Assembly: GCA_031256975.1 (NCBI GenBank)
Contig: JAIRPN010000019.1
Span: forward strand, 1-64,000
Length of the DNA: 64,000 bases
Source of the DNA: Verrucomicrobiales bacterium
GTDB taxonomy: Bacteria; Verrucomicrobiota; Verrucomicrobiia; Methylacidiphilales; JAAUTS01
Direction of reading: 5' to 3'
Below the pieces are notes generated by a model that was not told the origin of the DNA, searched no databases, and saw only the letters and a list, made by a program, of their open reading frames with translations. Position numbers and translations under genes: made by a program. Shown here in pieces: positions 43,165 through 51,090 of this stretch; position 1 is the first letter of the stretch, and every line of letters starts with the position of its first letter.

Positions 43165-44166
43165 ATGCCAGCCAAAACTCTCGAAGAACTGAATGTCATC
43201 TACAACCAGCCGATTTTCCAGCTGCTCGACCAGGCACGCGCGGTGTACCGGGACAACTGGATCGACAACGAGGTGCAGCTTTGCACGTTGTTGAGCATCA
43301 AGACCGGCGGTTGCAGCGAGGACTGTTCCTATTGCGCGCAAAGTTCGCATTATCACACCGGTTTGCAGAAGGAAGAGCTGCTTAGCATCGACAAGGTGAT
43401 GGAGCACGCCAACCGTGCCAAGGAAAGCGGGGCGACCCGTTTTTGCATGGGCGCCGCCTGGAAGGGCGTGCGCGAGAACACGCCGAAGTTTGAGCAGGTG
43501 AAGGAGATTATCCGCGAGGTGGCCAAACTGGAGATGGAAGTCTGCGTCACGCTCGGCGACCTGACTGACCGGGCGGCCGAGGAGTTGAAGGAGGCGGGCG
43601 TGACCGCTTACAACCACAACCTCGACACCAGCCCCGAATTTTACCCGAACATCGTCACCACCCACACCTACGAGGACCGTTTGCGCACCATCCGTTCCGC
43701 GCAGAGGGCCGGCATGGACGTGTGCTGCGGCGGCATTCTCGGCATGGGCGAAACCGTGACCGACCGCCTGCGCATGCTGGAAATCCTGACCAATTTCAAT
43801 CCCGCGCCGGAAAGCGTGCCGATCAATTGCCTGATGAGCATGGAAGGCACGCCGCTGGAAAGCGCCGCGCCAGTGGATGTGTTCGATTTGCTGCGCATGA
43901 TCGCCACCACCCGCATCGCCCTGCCGAAGACCAAGGTGCGCCTGTCCGCGGGCCGCGCCTACCTGAGCAAGGAAGGCCAGGCCATGTGCTTCTATGCCGG
44001 GGCCAATTCGATTTTCTACGGCGGCAAGCTGCTGACCGCCACCAATCCGAAGGAAAACGCCGACATGGAATTGCTCCAGACCCTCGGCCTCAATCCGCAG
44101 GAACCGAAAAAAGCCTGCATGAATGACCTGCAGAAGGAAGCCCTAGCTTCCTCGGGCTGCTGCTAA
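43165..44166 (+). CDS. bioB: Biotin synthase
   Basis: 333 residues with the radical-SAM cluster GGCSEDCSYCAQS (CxxxCxxC) near residue 50, the second cluster residues in NHNLDTSPEF and the C-terminal RLSAGRAYLSKEGQAMCFYAGANSIFYG block of BioB. It inserts sulphur into dethiobiotin in the last step of biotin synthesis. Other bio genes are not adjacent, but an ECF-S-like membrane protein lies 5 kb away. ATG 43165 was chosen by the standard N-terminus; a GGGGAC tract precedes it. Confidence 0.95.
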   Translation: MPAKTLEELNVIYNQPIFQLLDQARAVYRDNWIDNEVQLCTLLSIKTGGCSEDCSYCAQSSHYHTGLQKEELLSIDKVMEHANRAKESGATRFCMGAAWKGVRENTPKFEQVKEIIREVAKLEMEVCVTLGDLTDRAAEELKEAGVTAYNHNLDTSPEFYPNIVTTHTYEDRLRTIRSAQRAGMDVCCGGILGMGETVTDRLRMLEILTNFNPAPESVPINCLMSMEGTPLESAAPVDVFDLLRMIATTRIALPKTKVRLSAGRAYLSKEGQAMCFYAGANSIFYGGKLLTATNPKENADMELLQTLGLNPQEPKKACMNDLQKEALASSGCC

Positions 44167-44226
44167 GGAGAAAAAACCGGCTGTGGCGTTGCCTGTTGGC
44201 GATCCTGCGCTAGACTGGTTAACTCC

Positions 44227-46002
44227 ATGAAAGAGATCCGTCGTGTTTTTGCCTATTGCCGCCGTTATCCGTCACTGGCGTCGGGCATGATGATTTGCGC
44301 CGTGCTGGCAACCTCATTCGGTATTATTTATCCGATTTATGCCGGCAAGATTGTCGATGAAATCTTCTCCGTCCGACGGGCCGACGATTTACTGTGGATG
44401 GTCGGCATCGTGCTGGCTTCGTTTTTTCTGCGTGATTTTCTTAATTTCGTCCGCCTGCGTTTTAACAATACCTTCGAGCAGAACGTGATTTTTGACATCC
44501 GCACGCAGCTTTACGACCATTTGCAAAGATTGCCGTTAGCGTGGTACGACGACCAGGCCAGCGGTGACCTGATGACGCGGGTCAGCGAGGATGTCACCAA
44601 CATGGAACGTGTGCTGATCGACGGCATCGAACAGGGCACCATCGCGGTGCTGCAAATGCTCATCGTGGGCGGTGTGCTGTTTTATCTGAACGCCTCGCTC
44701 GCCGCGTTTGTGCTGTTGCCGATTCCCCTGTTGATTATTTGCGCCACCATCTACACCAAGACCTCCTACCGCCGCCAGCGTGTGGTGCGTCGCGCCACCT
44801 CGGCGATGAATGCGCTGTTGCTCGACAATTTGCAGGGCATCCTGCAAATCAAGTCGTTCGGCCGCGAACGGCGCGAGCTGGAACATTTTCGCCAGAAGGC
44901 CACGGACTTGAAGGTGGCCACGCTGAATGGCATCTGGGCCTGGAGTTACTATTCGCCGGGCATGTCGTTCCTCTCCTCGCTGGGCATCGTGTTGGTGCTG
45001 TTGATCGGTGGCCGCGAAGTGTTGCACGGCAATCCGGATTTTACCGCCGGCAAGCTGGTGACCTTCATTTTTTCGGTCAACTTGTTCTATAGTCCGACCG
45101 AGCGCCTGCACCAGCTCAATCAATTATTCCAGGCGGGTCGCGCCGCCGCCGAGCGCGTGTTCAAAATTCTGGATACCCCGGCGGAACCCGATGCCAAGGG
45201 CAACCAAATCCGCAAATTGCCGCCGTTGGCGGGTACCGCGCGCCGGGTGGAATTTTGCAGGGTCGGTTTTGCCTATGAGGCCAACCGTCCGGTGTTGCGT
45301 GATATTAACCTGGATGTTGAGCCCGGCAAAACCATTGCCCTGGTTGGCCCGACCGGTGCGGGTAAGAGCACCATCGTCGGCCTGATTCCGCGATTCTATC
45401 GCGCCAGCGGCGGCGAATTGCGCATCGACGGCGTGCCGGTGAACGACATCGCGCTGGAAGAATTGCGCGACCAGATCGGCATCGTCAGCCAGGAAGCCTT
45501 TTTGTTCAACGCCACGGTGCGCGAGAATTTGTTGTTCGGCAAACCGGACGCTAATGATGAGGACATGCGCCGGGCGCTAACGGCGGCCAATGCGCTGGCC
45601 TTTGTCGAAAAGCTGCCGCAGCAACTGGAAACCCGCGTCGGTGAGAACGGCATCAAGCTTAGCGTCGGTGAAAAGCAGCGTCTGTCCTTTGCCCGCGCGT
45701 TGTTGAAAGATCCGCCAATTCTGATCCTCGACGAAGCGACTGCCAGCGTGGACACCGCCACCGAGCGCTTGATTCAGGAAGCGCTGGAACATTTGCTGCA
45801 AAACCGCACGTCGTTCGTGATCGCCCACCGCTTGTCGACCATTCAAAAGGCCGACCTGATCTGCGTGGTCAAGCACGGCGAGATCATCGAGCGCGGCACG
45901 CACAACGAACTGTTGGCGCAGGATGGTTTGTACGCCGCCTTGTGCCGCGCGCAAACATTGGGTGAAACCGCCGAACAGGCCTTCGAGCATCTGGGAAAAT
46001 AG
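44227..46002 (+). CDS. ABC exporter, fused membrane and ATPase domains
   Basis: 591 residues: six membrane helices in the first 310 residues followed by an ATPase with Walker A LVGPTGAGKSTIV, Q-loop IVSQEAFLFN, signature KLSVGEKQRLSFARAL, Walker B ILILDEATASVD and switch His in VIAHRLSTIQ. This is the MsbA/LmrA-like half-transporter layout that works as a homodimer and exports lipids or hydrophobic compounds; the substrate is unknown. Coding is complete with ATG 44227. Several DUS-like cores lie inside. Confidence 0.9.
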   Translation: MKEIRRVFAYCRRYPSLASGMMICAVLATSFGIIYPIYAGKIVDEIFSVRRADDLLWMVGIVLASFFLRDFLNFVRLRFNNTFEQNVIFDIRTQLYDHLQRLPLAWYDDQASGDLMTRVSEDVTNMERVLIDGIEQGTIAVLQMLIVGGVLFYLNASLAAFVLLPIPLLIICATIYTKTSYRRQRVVRRATSAMNALLLDNLQGILQIKSFGRERRELEHFRQKATDLKVATLNGIWAWSYYSPGMSFLSSLGIVLVLLIGGREVLHGNPDFTAGKLVTFIFSVNLFYSPTERLHQLNQLFQAGRAAAERVFKILDTPAEPDAKGNQIRKLPPLAGTARRVEFCRVGFAYEANRPVLRDINLDVEPGKTIALVGPTGAGKSTIVGLIPRFYRASGGELRIDGVPVNDIALEELRDQIGIVSQEAFLFNATVRENLLFGKPDANDEDMRRALTAANALAFVEKLPQQLETRVGENGIKLSVGEKQRLSFARALLKDPPILILDEATASVDTATERLIQEALEHLLQNRTSFVIAHRLSTIQKADLICVVKHGEIIERGTHNELLAQDGLYAALCRAQTLGETAEQAFEHLGK

Positions 46003-46037
46003 TTCGCCGTTAGCGCCGGGTCTGTTAGCATGCCGGG

Positions 46038-46427
46038 ATGATGATCGAACACGTCGCCTTCCAACACCCCGATCCGATTGGCGCTGCCGATTGGTATGGC
46101 AAGAATTTCCAAATGAAAGTGGTCCGCGAATCCAGCGGGCCGTCGAAGTGTCGCTTTTTAGCCGAGGCTAACGGCAAGACCATTCTCGAAATCTACGACC
46201 AAAGTACCGCCGCGCCGATGCCGGATTACCCGACCATGAGCCCGTTCAACCTGCACATCGCCTTTAGCTCCAGCGATATCGCGGCGGATGTCGAACGCCT
46301 GGTCGCTAACGGCGCGAAGTTGATCGAAGCGCCGAACACCATCGCCAGCGGCGACCAGCTCGCCATGCTGCGCGACCCATGGGGTGTGCCGGTGCAACTG
46401 GTCAAGCGCGCCAAGCCGCTGCTGTAA
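46038..46427 (+). CDS. VOC/glyoxalase-like protein 1
   Basis: 129 residues with the vicinal-oxygen-chelate fold: HVAFQHPDPIGAADWYGKNF opens the first beta-alpha module, MSPFNLHIAFSSSDIAADVERLVANGAKLI the second, and MLRDPWGVPVQLVKRA the metal-ligand end. His in EHVAF and Glu/Gln equivalents could bind metal. It may act as a dioxygenase, lyase or fosfomycin-type enzyme; nothing narrows this. Starts ATG 46038 or 46041. Confidence 0.75.
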   Translation: MMIEHVAFQHPDPIGAADWYGKNFQMKVVRESSGPSKCRFLAEANGKTILEIYDQSTAAPMPDYPTMSPFNLHIAFSSSDIAADVERLVANGAKLIEAPNTIASGDQLAMLRDPWGVPVQLVKRAKPLL

Positions 46428-46495
46428 GACAAGACCATTTCGTCATTAGCGGCATGATTGGCAAAGCGAAGTTTCCGCAGCAACGCAAGCCGCTA

Positions 46496-46828
46496 ATGGC
46501 AACGCCGTTTCTGCCATTCATTCCCGAAATTGCCGAGCGCGTCGTTAGCGGCGATTCGACCGCTACCACGCGCTGGTTGCAACATCCCTTTTATCCGAAG
46601 CCCGGGCAGGAGTTTGAGGCGCATTGCAACCACGTCAAAATCGAGGGAAAATATTTGTGCACCGGGCGCCGCCGGATGAAACTGGAGGCAATCCAGCGTT
46701 TGTATTACAAGGAAATCGGCCTCGACGCCCCCTTCACCTTCCCCGAGCTGTGGACCCGCATCATCGGCAGCGGGCGATATGACCCGGAGCTGAGTTGTTA
46801 TTATTATGAGTTCCGGCGCCTGGAATAA
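46496..46828 (+). CDS. ASCH/PUA-like small protein
   Basis: 110 residues from ATG 46496, which lies inside a DUS-like core (CGCTAATGG). IPEIAERVVSGDSTATTR fits the G-x-K/S-x-x-x-TR opening of ASCH domains, and PGQEFEAHCNHVKIEGKYLCTGRRRMKLEAI continues as the RNA-binding barrel. ASCH proteins bind RNA and some act on modified nucleosides. The family call is tentative. The stop codon is directly next to the stop of the convergent ferredoxin gene. Confidence 0.45.
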   Translation: MATPFLPFIPEIAERVVSGDSTATTRWLQHPFYPKPGQEFEAHCNHVKIEGKYLCTGRRRMKLEAIQRLYYKEIGLDAPFTFPELWTRIIGSGRYDPELSCYYYEFRRLE

Positions 46829-48412
46829 TTAAAACGGGAAGTCACCGTTAGCGGCGGGGGCTTTGACTTTTTCTTGCACGAGAATTTTAGCGGTCTCGTG
46901 GCTTTTCAAGCCGCTAATGGTGATGGCTCGTTTCGGCAAGGCTGGACAGGCGTACTGGCAGGCGCCGCAGCCGATGCAGTATTGTTCGTCGACCACCGGC
47001 AAGGGTTCGCCGAATTCCGGCGTTTTCTTCATTTGCAACGCGGCGGTGGGGCAGTGTTCGGCGCAGGCGCCGCAGGCGGTGCCGTCGCGGTAGATAATGC
47101 ATTCTTTGTGCTCGGTGTGGGCAATGCCGATGCGGGTGACGTGTTTTTGCGTGAGCGGTAGCGGCAGCAGGGCGTTGTCGGGACAAACGTCGCCGCACAC
47201 GGTGCAGTTGAAATTACAGAAACTCTTGTTGAAGTTGAGCTTCGGTTTCATGAGGCCGCTAATGGCGCCGTATTCGAGGAAGGAAGATTCGATGACGTGG
47301 CTCGGGCAGGCGCTGATGCAGAGTTGGCAAGCGGTACAGTGCGAAAGGAAGCGGTCGCGATGATGCGCGCCGGGCGGCAGGACGGCGTGGATGAAATCGT
47401 GCTTGGTGTCGGTTTTGGGATCGGCGACGGACGCTAACAGTGAGCCGCCGCTCATGGCGAGGATTCCGGTGGCGGTGGCGGTTATGAAGTTGCGTCGGTC
47501 GAGGTTGGGATGGTCGTTAGCGTCTGCTTTTTTTGTCCGGAAAGATTTAAAGGGATTTTGGAAACGGTATTTGATGCCCTGTTCGTCACAAACCGAAACG
47601 CAGTTGTAGCAGGCGACGCAGCGGGAGAAGTCGATGTCCCCTGCCTTGAGGTTGATGCACTGGGCTTTGCAGGAACGGAGACAATCGCCGCATTTTTGAC
47701 AAACAGACTTATCAATGGCGAGTTTCCACAACGAAAATTTTGAGACCAATCCGAGCAACGAACCGACCGGACAGATGGTGTTGCAGTACAAACGCCCGCG
47801 CCACGCCGCCAGGATGACGATTAGCGTTGCGATGGCGAGTATGGGCAGGAACAGGCCGATGCCTGCCCATGGAATGCCGGTGCGTGGGATGGAGGCGAGT
47901 TGGAAATACTGGCAGAGGTCGGCGATGCTGTTGTTGGCGAAAATGACAACCGGGCGGAACAGGCTGCCGGCGATGCGTCCGAAATTGCTGTAGGGATCGA
48001 GCCAGGCCAGCACGAAACCGCCCCAGCCTGCCGCGACGCTAATGATGACCGCGGCGAGAATGCCGTAACGCAATTTGTTGCTTGGTTTTTTGTAGCCGAG
48101 AAATAATTTTTTGCGCCGTAGAAAGTTGGCGATTCGCAGAATGATATCCTGCAAAATTCCCAGCGGGCAAATCATCGAGCAGTACACGCGGCCAAAACAG
48201 GCGCTAACGGCGAGAATCACCAAACAGGCCGTGCCAAGCAATACCCCATGCGTCAGGCTCAACCAAGCCGGAACAAATTGGATGCCCGTCACCGTATGCT
48301 TGAACACCGCCGGCAGCCAGTCGCGAAAATCAAAGAACGCGAGGCAGACGCTAACGATGAGCAGAACCGCAAAGGCAATCCTGATTCGCCGCAGGGTGTT
48401 CAGGTGTTTCAT
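46829..48412 (-). CDS. NapH/NapG-like fused ferredoxin, membrane-bound
   Basis: 527 residues in two parts. Residues 1-290 are NapH-like: five membrane helices, two CP motifs in loops (SMICPLGILQD, NTICPVGSLLG) and two 4Fe-4S motifs (CQKCGDCLRSC, CVACYNCVSVC). At about 303-325 is an internal twin-arginine-like signal DRRNFITATATGILAMSGG, after which a NapG-like part carries four more cluster motifs (CTACQLCISACP, CNFNCTVCGDVCP, CGACAEHCP, CIGCGACQYACP). It should pass electrons from the membrane quinol pool to a periplasmic partner. Its stop/start overlaps the DUF362 gene, the likely partner. Confidence 0.8.
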   Translation of the reverse strand: MKHLNTLRRIRIAFAVLLIVSVCLAFFDFRDWLPAVFKHTVTGIQFVPAWLSLTHGVLLGTACLVILAVSACFGRVYCSMICPLGILQDIILRIANFLRRKKLFLGYKKPSNKLRYGILAAVIISVAAGWGGFVLAWLDPYSNFGRIAGSLFRPVVIFANNSIADLCQYFQLASIPRTGIPWAGIGLFLPILAIATLIVILAAWRGRLYCNTICPVGSLLGLVSKFSLWKLAIDKSVCQKCGDCLRSCKAQCINLKAGDIDFSRCVACYNCVSVCDEQGIKYRFQNPFKSFRTKKADANDHPNLDRRNFITATATGILAMSGGSLLASVADPKTDTKHDFIHAVLPPGAHHRDRFLSHCTACQLCISACPSHVIESSFLEYGAISGLMKPKLNFNKSFCNFNCTVCGDVCPDNALLPLPLTQKHVTRIGIAHTEHKECIIYRDGTACGACAEHCPTAALQMKKTPEFGEPLPVVDEQYCIGCGACQYACPALPKRAITISGLKSHETAKILVQEKVKAPAANGDFPF

Positions 48413-49374
48413 CCTATCTTGATGCGTTCGATCTGCAGCTTGTCGAGGTCGCAGCGGCCGAGGTTGGCGGCGGCGGCGATTTTGACGTAGCCGATGCCGT
48501 CGTTGGCGTGGCCGAGGATTTTGCTGGCGGCGGCGTCGACGGCGACGATGTCACGGGACGCTAACAGCGAGTTAACTCCGGCGAGCAGGTCGTTGGTGTC
48601 CTTGCCTTGCGGGCCGTTGCGCATCATGGGGGCGTAGGCGTCGACGATGTTGAGGTTGGGGCGCTTGGTGTAGCGGATGAAGTCGGCGATGCACTGGTGC
48701 AGGTCGTTTTTGTGCCAGAAGCCGCGGTCCCAGATGATGCCCATGTGGTTTTTCATGGCGCAGGTCATGGTGGCGCCGCCGTGGTGTTTGAGCACGGGGA
48801 CGTTGAACCAGACGTCGCTGTCGAGGACGAGTTGGTGGACTTTGAGAGTTTTGAGGCTGCCGGTGGCGCCGCTAACGGCGACTTCGCGGTAATATTTTTC
48901 GTCGTTGCCGGGAATCATTTTGCCGCCGGCTTTTTCGACGGCGTCCTTGATGCCGCTGTTGGCGTAGGCTTTTTCCCAGGGGTGGCAAGTGTGGTCGAAG
49001 ACGTTGACTTCTTTGGCTCCGGCGGCGAGGCACATTTCGGTGAGGCGGCCGACGATGCTGGGATGGGTGTTGGCGCAGAGGTCGGGAGTGCGGTCCCAGC
49101 CGATGTTGGGCTTGATGAGAACGGTTTGCCCGGCTTTGACGAAGGCGCCGATGCCGCCCAAGGCCTCGATGGCGCGGTTGAGCATGGTGACGCGGTCGCC
49201 GTCGCGGACGGCGATGAGGTAGGGTTTGCCGTCGGGGCCTTTGAGGAGTTCGTGTTTGACGTTAGCGTCTGTTTGGGCGTTAGCGTCGCCGTTGAACAGG
49301 CCGCTGAGGTCGGCTAAGGAGAAGGCGGCGCCGAGGGCGAAGCCTTTTTTGATGAAGTCACGTCTGGTATCCAT
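48409..49374 (-). CDS. DUF362 protein with twin-arginine signal
   Basis: 321 residues with an N-terminal twin-arginine-like signal MDTRRDFIKKGFALGAAFSL. The DUF362 body has VLIKPNIGWDRTPDLCANTHPSIVGRL, VNVFDHTCHPW, VWFNVPVLKHHGGATMTCAMKN and IVDAYAPMMRNGP. Proteins of this family often occur with ferredoxins and may bind an iron-sulphur or other redox centre; the reaction is unknown. It overlaps the NapH/NapG-like gene by 4 bp, so the pair forms one periplasmic/membrane redox unit. Confidence 0.8.
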   Translation of the reverse strand: MDTRRDFIKKGFALGAAFSLADLSGLFNGDANAQTDANVKHELLKGPDGKPYLIAVRDGDRVTMLNRAIEALGGIGAFVKAGQTVLIKPNIGWDRTPDLCANTHPSIVGRLTEMCLAAGAKEVNVFDHTCHPWEKAYANSGIKDAVEKAGGKMIPGNDEKYYREVAVSGATGSLKTLKVHQLVLDSDVWFNVPVLKHHGGATMTCAMKNHMGIIWDRGFWHKNDLHQCIADFIRYTKRPNLNIVDAYAPMMRNGPQGKDTNDLLAGVNSLLASRDIVAVDAAASKILGHANDGIGYVKIAAAANLGRCDLDKLQIERIKIG

Positions 49375-49400
49375 AGGGGTAGTCGGATTGGGGTTGGTAA

Positions 49401-49805
49401 TTAGCTGTCGTTGATGCGCCAGGGCATCGTGAAACAGTCTTCGTTGAAAAGGGCGTAGTCGGCGTTGCCGTTGATGGCGAAGGTCTTGATGTCGCGCGCG
49501 GCGTTGAGCAGGTTCTTGGCGAACTCGATGGTGGTGCCGGTCTTGATGCGGTCGTCGGCGAGCAGGATGCGCTTGCCGGAGCAGTCGAAGCTTTGCGGGC
49601 GGATCAGCACCGGTTGCGGGCCGCGCGGGTTGTTGTCCTCGTCGCGCCAGTTGATGTGCAGCAGGTTGAAGGGCAGATGCAGTCGCTCGTTGAGCAGTGC
49701 GCCGGGGATGATGCCGCCGTTGGTGATGGCGACGATCATGTCGAAGTCCGCGGGAATCTGGATTTCCCGGATGCGGCGCAGGATCTCTTCGAATGACTTG
49801 GCCAT
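49401..49805 (-). CDS. Phosphoribosyltransferase-domain protein
   Basis: 134 residues with the type-I phosphoribosyltransferase core: IVAITNGGIIPGALL and the PRPP-binding loop RILLADDRIKTGTTIEFAK. It is short, lacking the hood domain of full enzymes, so it resembles regulatory or small purine salvage forms. The substrate is not identifiable. It lies between the DUF362 gene and the ECF-S-like gene on the same strand (7-bp gap upstream), likely one operon. Confidence 0.75.
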   Translation of the reverse strand: MAKSFEEILRRIREIQIPADFDMIVAITNGGIIPGALLNERLHLPFNLLHINWRDEDNNPRGPQPVLIRPQSFDCSGKRILLADDRIKTGTTIEFAKNLLNAARDIKTFAINGNADYALFNEDCFTMPWRINDS

Positions 49806-49812
49806 GGACAGA

Positions 49813-50364
49813 TTAGTTACGGGGTTGCCACAATTTCAAGACCAGCCAGCCGCCGAACAGTTGCACCAGCAAACCCGGCCAGCCGAGACGGAAGTCGTCC
49901 AGCGCGGCGTTGAAGCTGACGGTTAGCGTCTCGTACAAGGCGCCGAACAATTGGTAACCGACGATGGCCAGTGCCAGCGCGAGCAGTGAACCGCTGCCAA
50001 AACGTTTCGCGGTTAGCGGCGCGAGGACGGCGATCAACAGGGATTTGACCAGCACGATGTGCAAGACTGCGGCGGGCGGCATGGCGAAGAAGGCGTAGTT
50101 CAGTAACGGCGACAGGATGGCGGTTAGCGTTGCGACTTTCCAACCGAAGCGGGAGGCCGCGATCAGGGTGCAGAAATAAACCGGCAGCCAGATTTTTCCG
50201 CCCAGCGCGGCGAGGTGGCAAAGCTGCGGCAGGGCGAGATTGCCAAGGATGAAGACGGCGCTCCACAGGTAGAATTCTTTATTGCGCCAGTCAAGCGACA
50301 GGACCGGACGATTTTCAACTGCAGCGAAACTATTCATAATGGGGTTAACAAAATCTACAATCAT
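49813..50364 (-). CDS. ECF-transporter S-component-like membrane protein
   Basis: 183 residues with five to six membrane helices: FILGNLALPQLCHLAALGGKIWLPVYFCTLIAASRFGWKVA shows the S-component layout with short periplasmic loops. Such proteins bind a vitamin and use shared EcfAAT energising subunits, none of which is nearby. Which vitamin is not clear; the biotin synthase 6 kb away is only a hint. A start at a later ATG (50337) is possible. Three variants of the DUS-like core (GGTTAGCG) lie within the gene. Confidence 0.55.
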   Translation of the reverse strand: MIVDFVNPIMNSFAAVENRPVLSLDWRNKEFYLWSAVFILGNLALPQLCHLAALGGKIWLPVYFCTLIAASRFGWKVATLTAILSPLLNYAFFAMPPAAVLHIVLVKSLLIAVLAPLTAKRFGSGSLLALALAIVGYQLFGALYETLTVSFNAALDDFRLGWPGLLVQLFGGWLVLKLWQPRN

Positions 50365-50504
50365 GGATATTTATTGCAACCATGATTAGTGATAAGAACA
50401 AGGAATGGCCTTATTAGCTGCGTACGAACCATGGGAGGATTCAGCCGGATTTGTCTAACAATTAAAATAAAGCCAAATCAAAGTTTCATCCCCTCGCCTG
50501 TAAT

Positions 50505-50828
50505 TCAATCATCGCGGCGGAACTCGACCTGGGCGTGATTTTTCCAATGGAAGCGGATGTGGTCGGCGTCGAGAATTTCAAGACCACCGGGAACCATTCG
50601 CGGATTGCGAAACCCCTGCTCCGCGACTTGGCCGATGCCTTGCAGGGTGTTTTGATTGACGCGCCAGGTCAGTTCTCCCGCCGGCACGAAATCATCACCG
50701 GTCACTTTCCATGCTTCGTAGAAGCCGTCAACGGCGACAATGCGGATGGTTTCGTCGTAATGGCCCGTGTAATGCCCGACCCATTCGCCGACGAGGTTGA
50801 TATCGTCTGGCCGCTCTGCTCCACCCAT
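50505..50828 (-). CDS. Hypothetical small protein, 107 aa
   Basis: From ATG 50828 (a longer frame to 50861 starts with TTG). The sequence GEWVGHYTGHYDETIRIV, VPAGELTWRVNQNTL and RMVPGGLEILDADHIRFHWKN suggests a small beta-barrel of lipocalin-like character. No signal peptide. I know no family name. The region 50365-50504 before the next gene to the left is non-coding with one imperfect AT-rich stretch. Confidence 0.5.
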   Translation of the reverse strand: MGGAERPDDINLVGEWVGHYTGHYDETIRIVAVDGFYEAWKVTGDDFVPAGELTWRVNQNTLQGIGQVAEQGFRNPRMVPGGLEILDADHIRFHWKNHAQVEFRRDD

Positions 50829-51090
50829 GACTAAACGTGAAAGATTCCCGCGGCTTTGCAAGTGATTCGACTCGCTATTAGCGGCTTATTTGCTATGTTT
50901 CCAAGCCGTTCGTTTGGGCGGAGTCTGGTTTTAACACGAAGGATGTGGATGAACGCGAAAAACACGAATAGATGCAGTTTTGAATTGGATACAGTTTATG
51001 CGGAAGCAAGCTGTGCATTCGTGAATATTGGTTCCTTGCGGGTTTAAAACAGACATGAAAATGATATAATATATTGATAATAAACAATTT

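Noticed and set aside
50885-51000. Small gene or repeat rich in ACACGAA before mnmG
   Set aside because: The tract is short, without a ribosome binding site or conserved frame, and only one copy is seen here.
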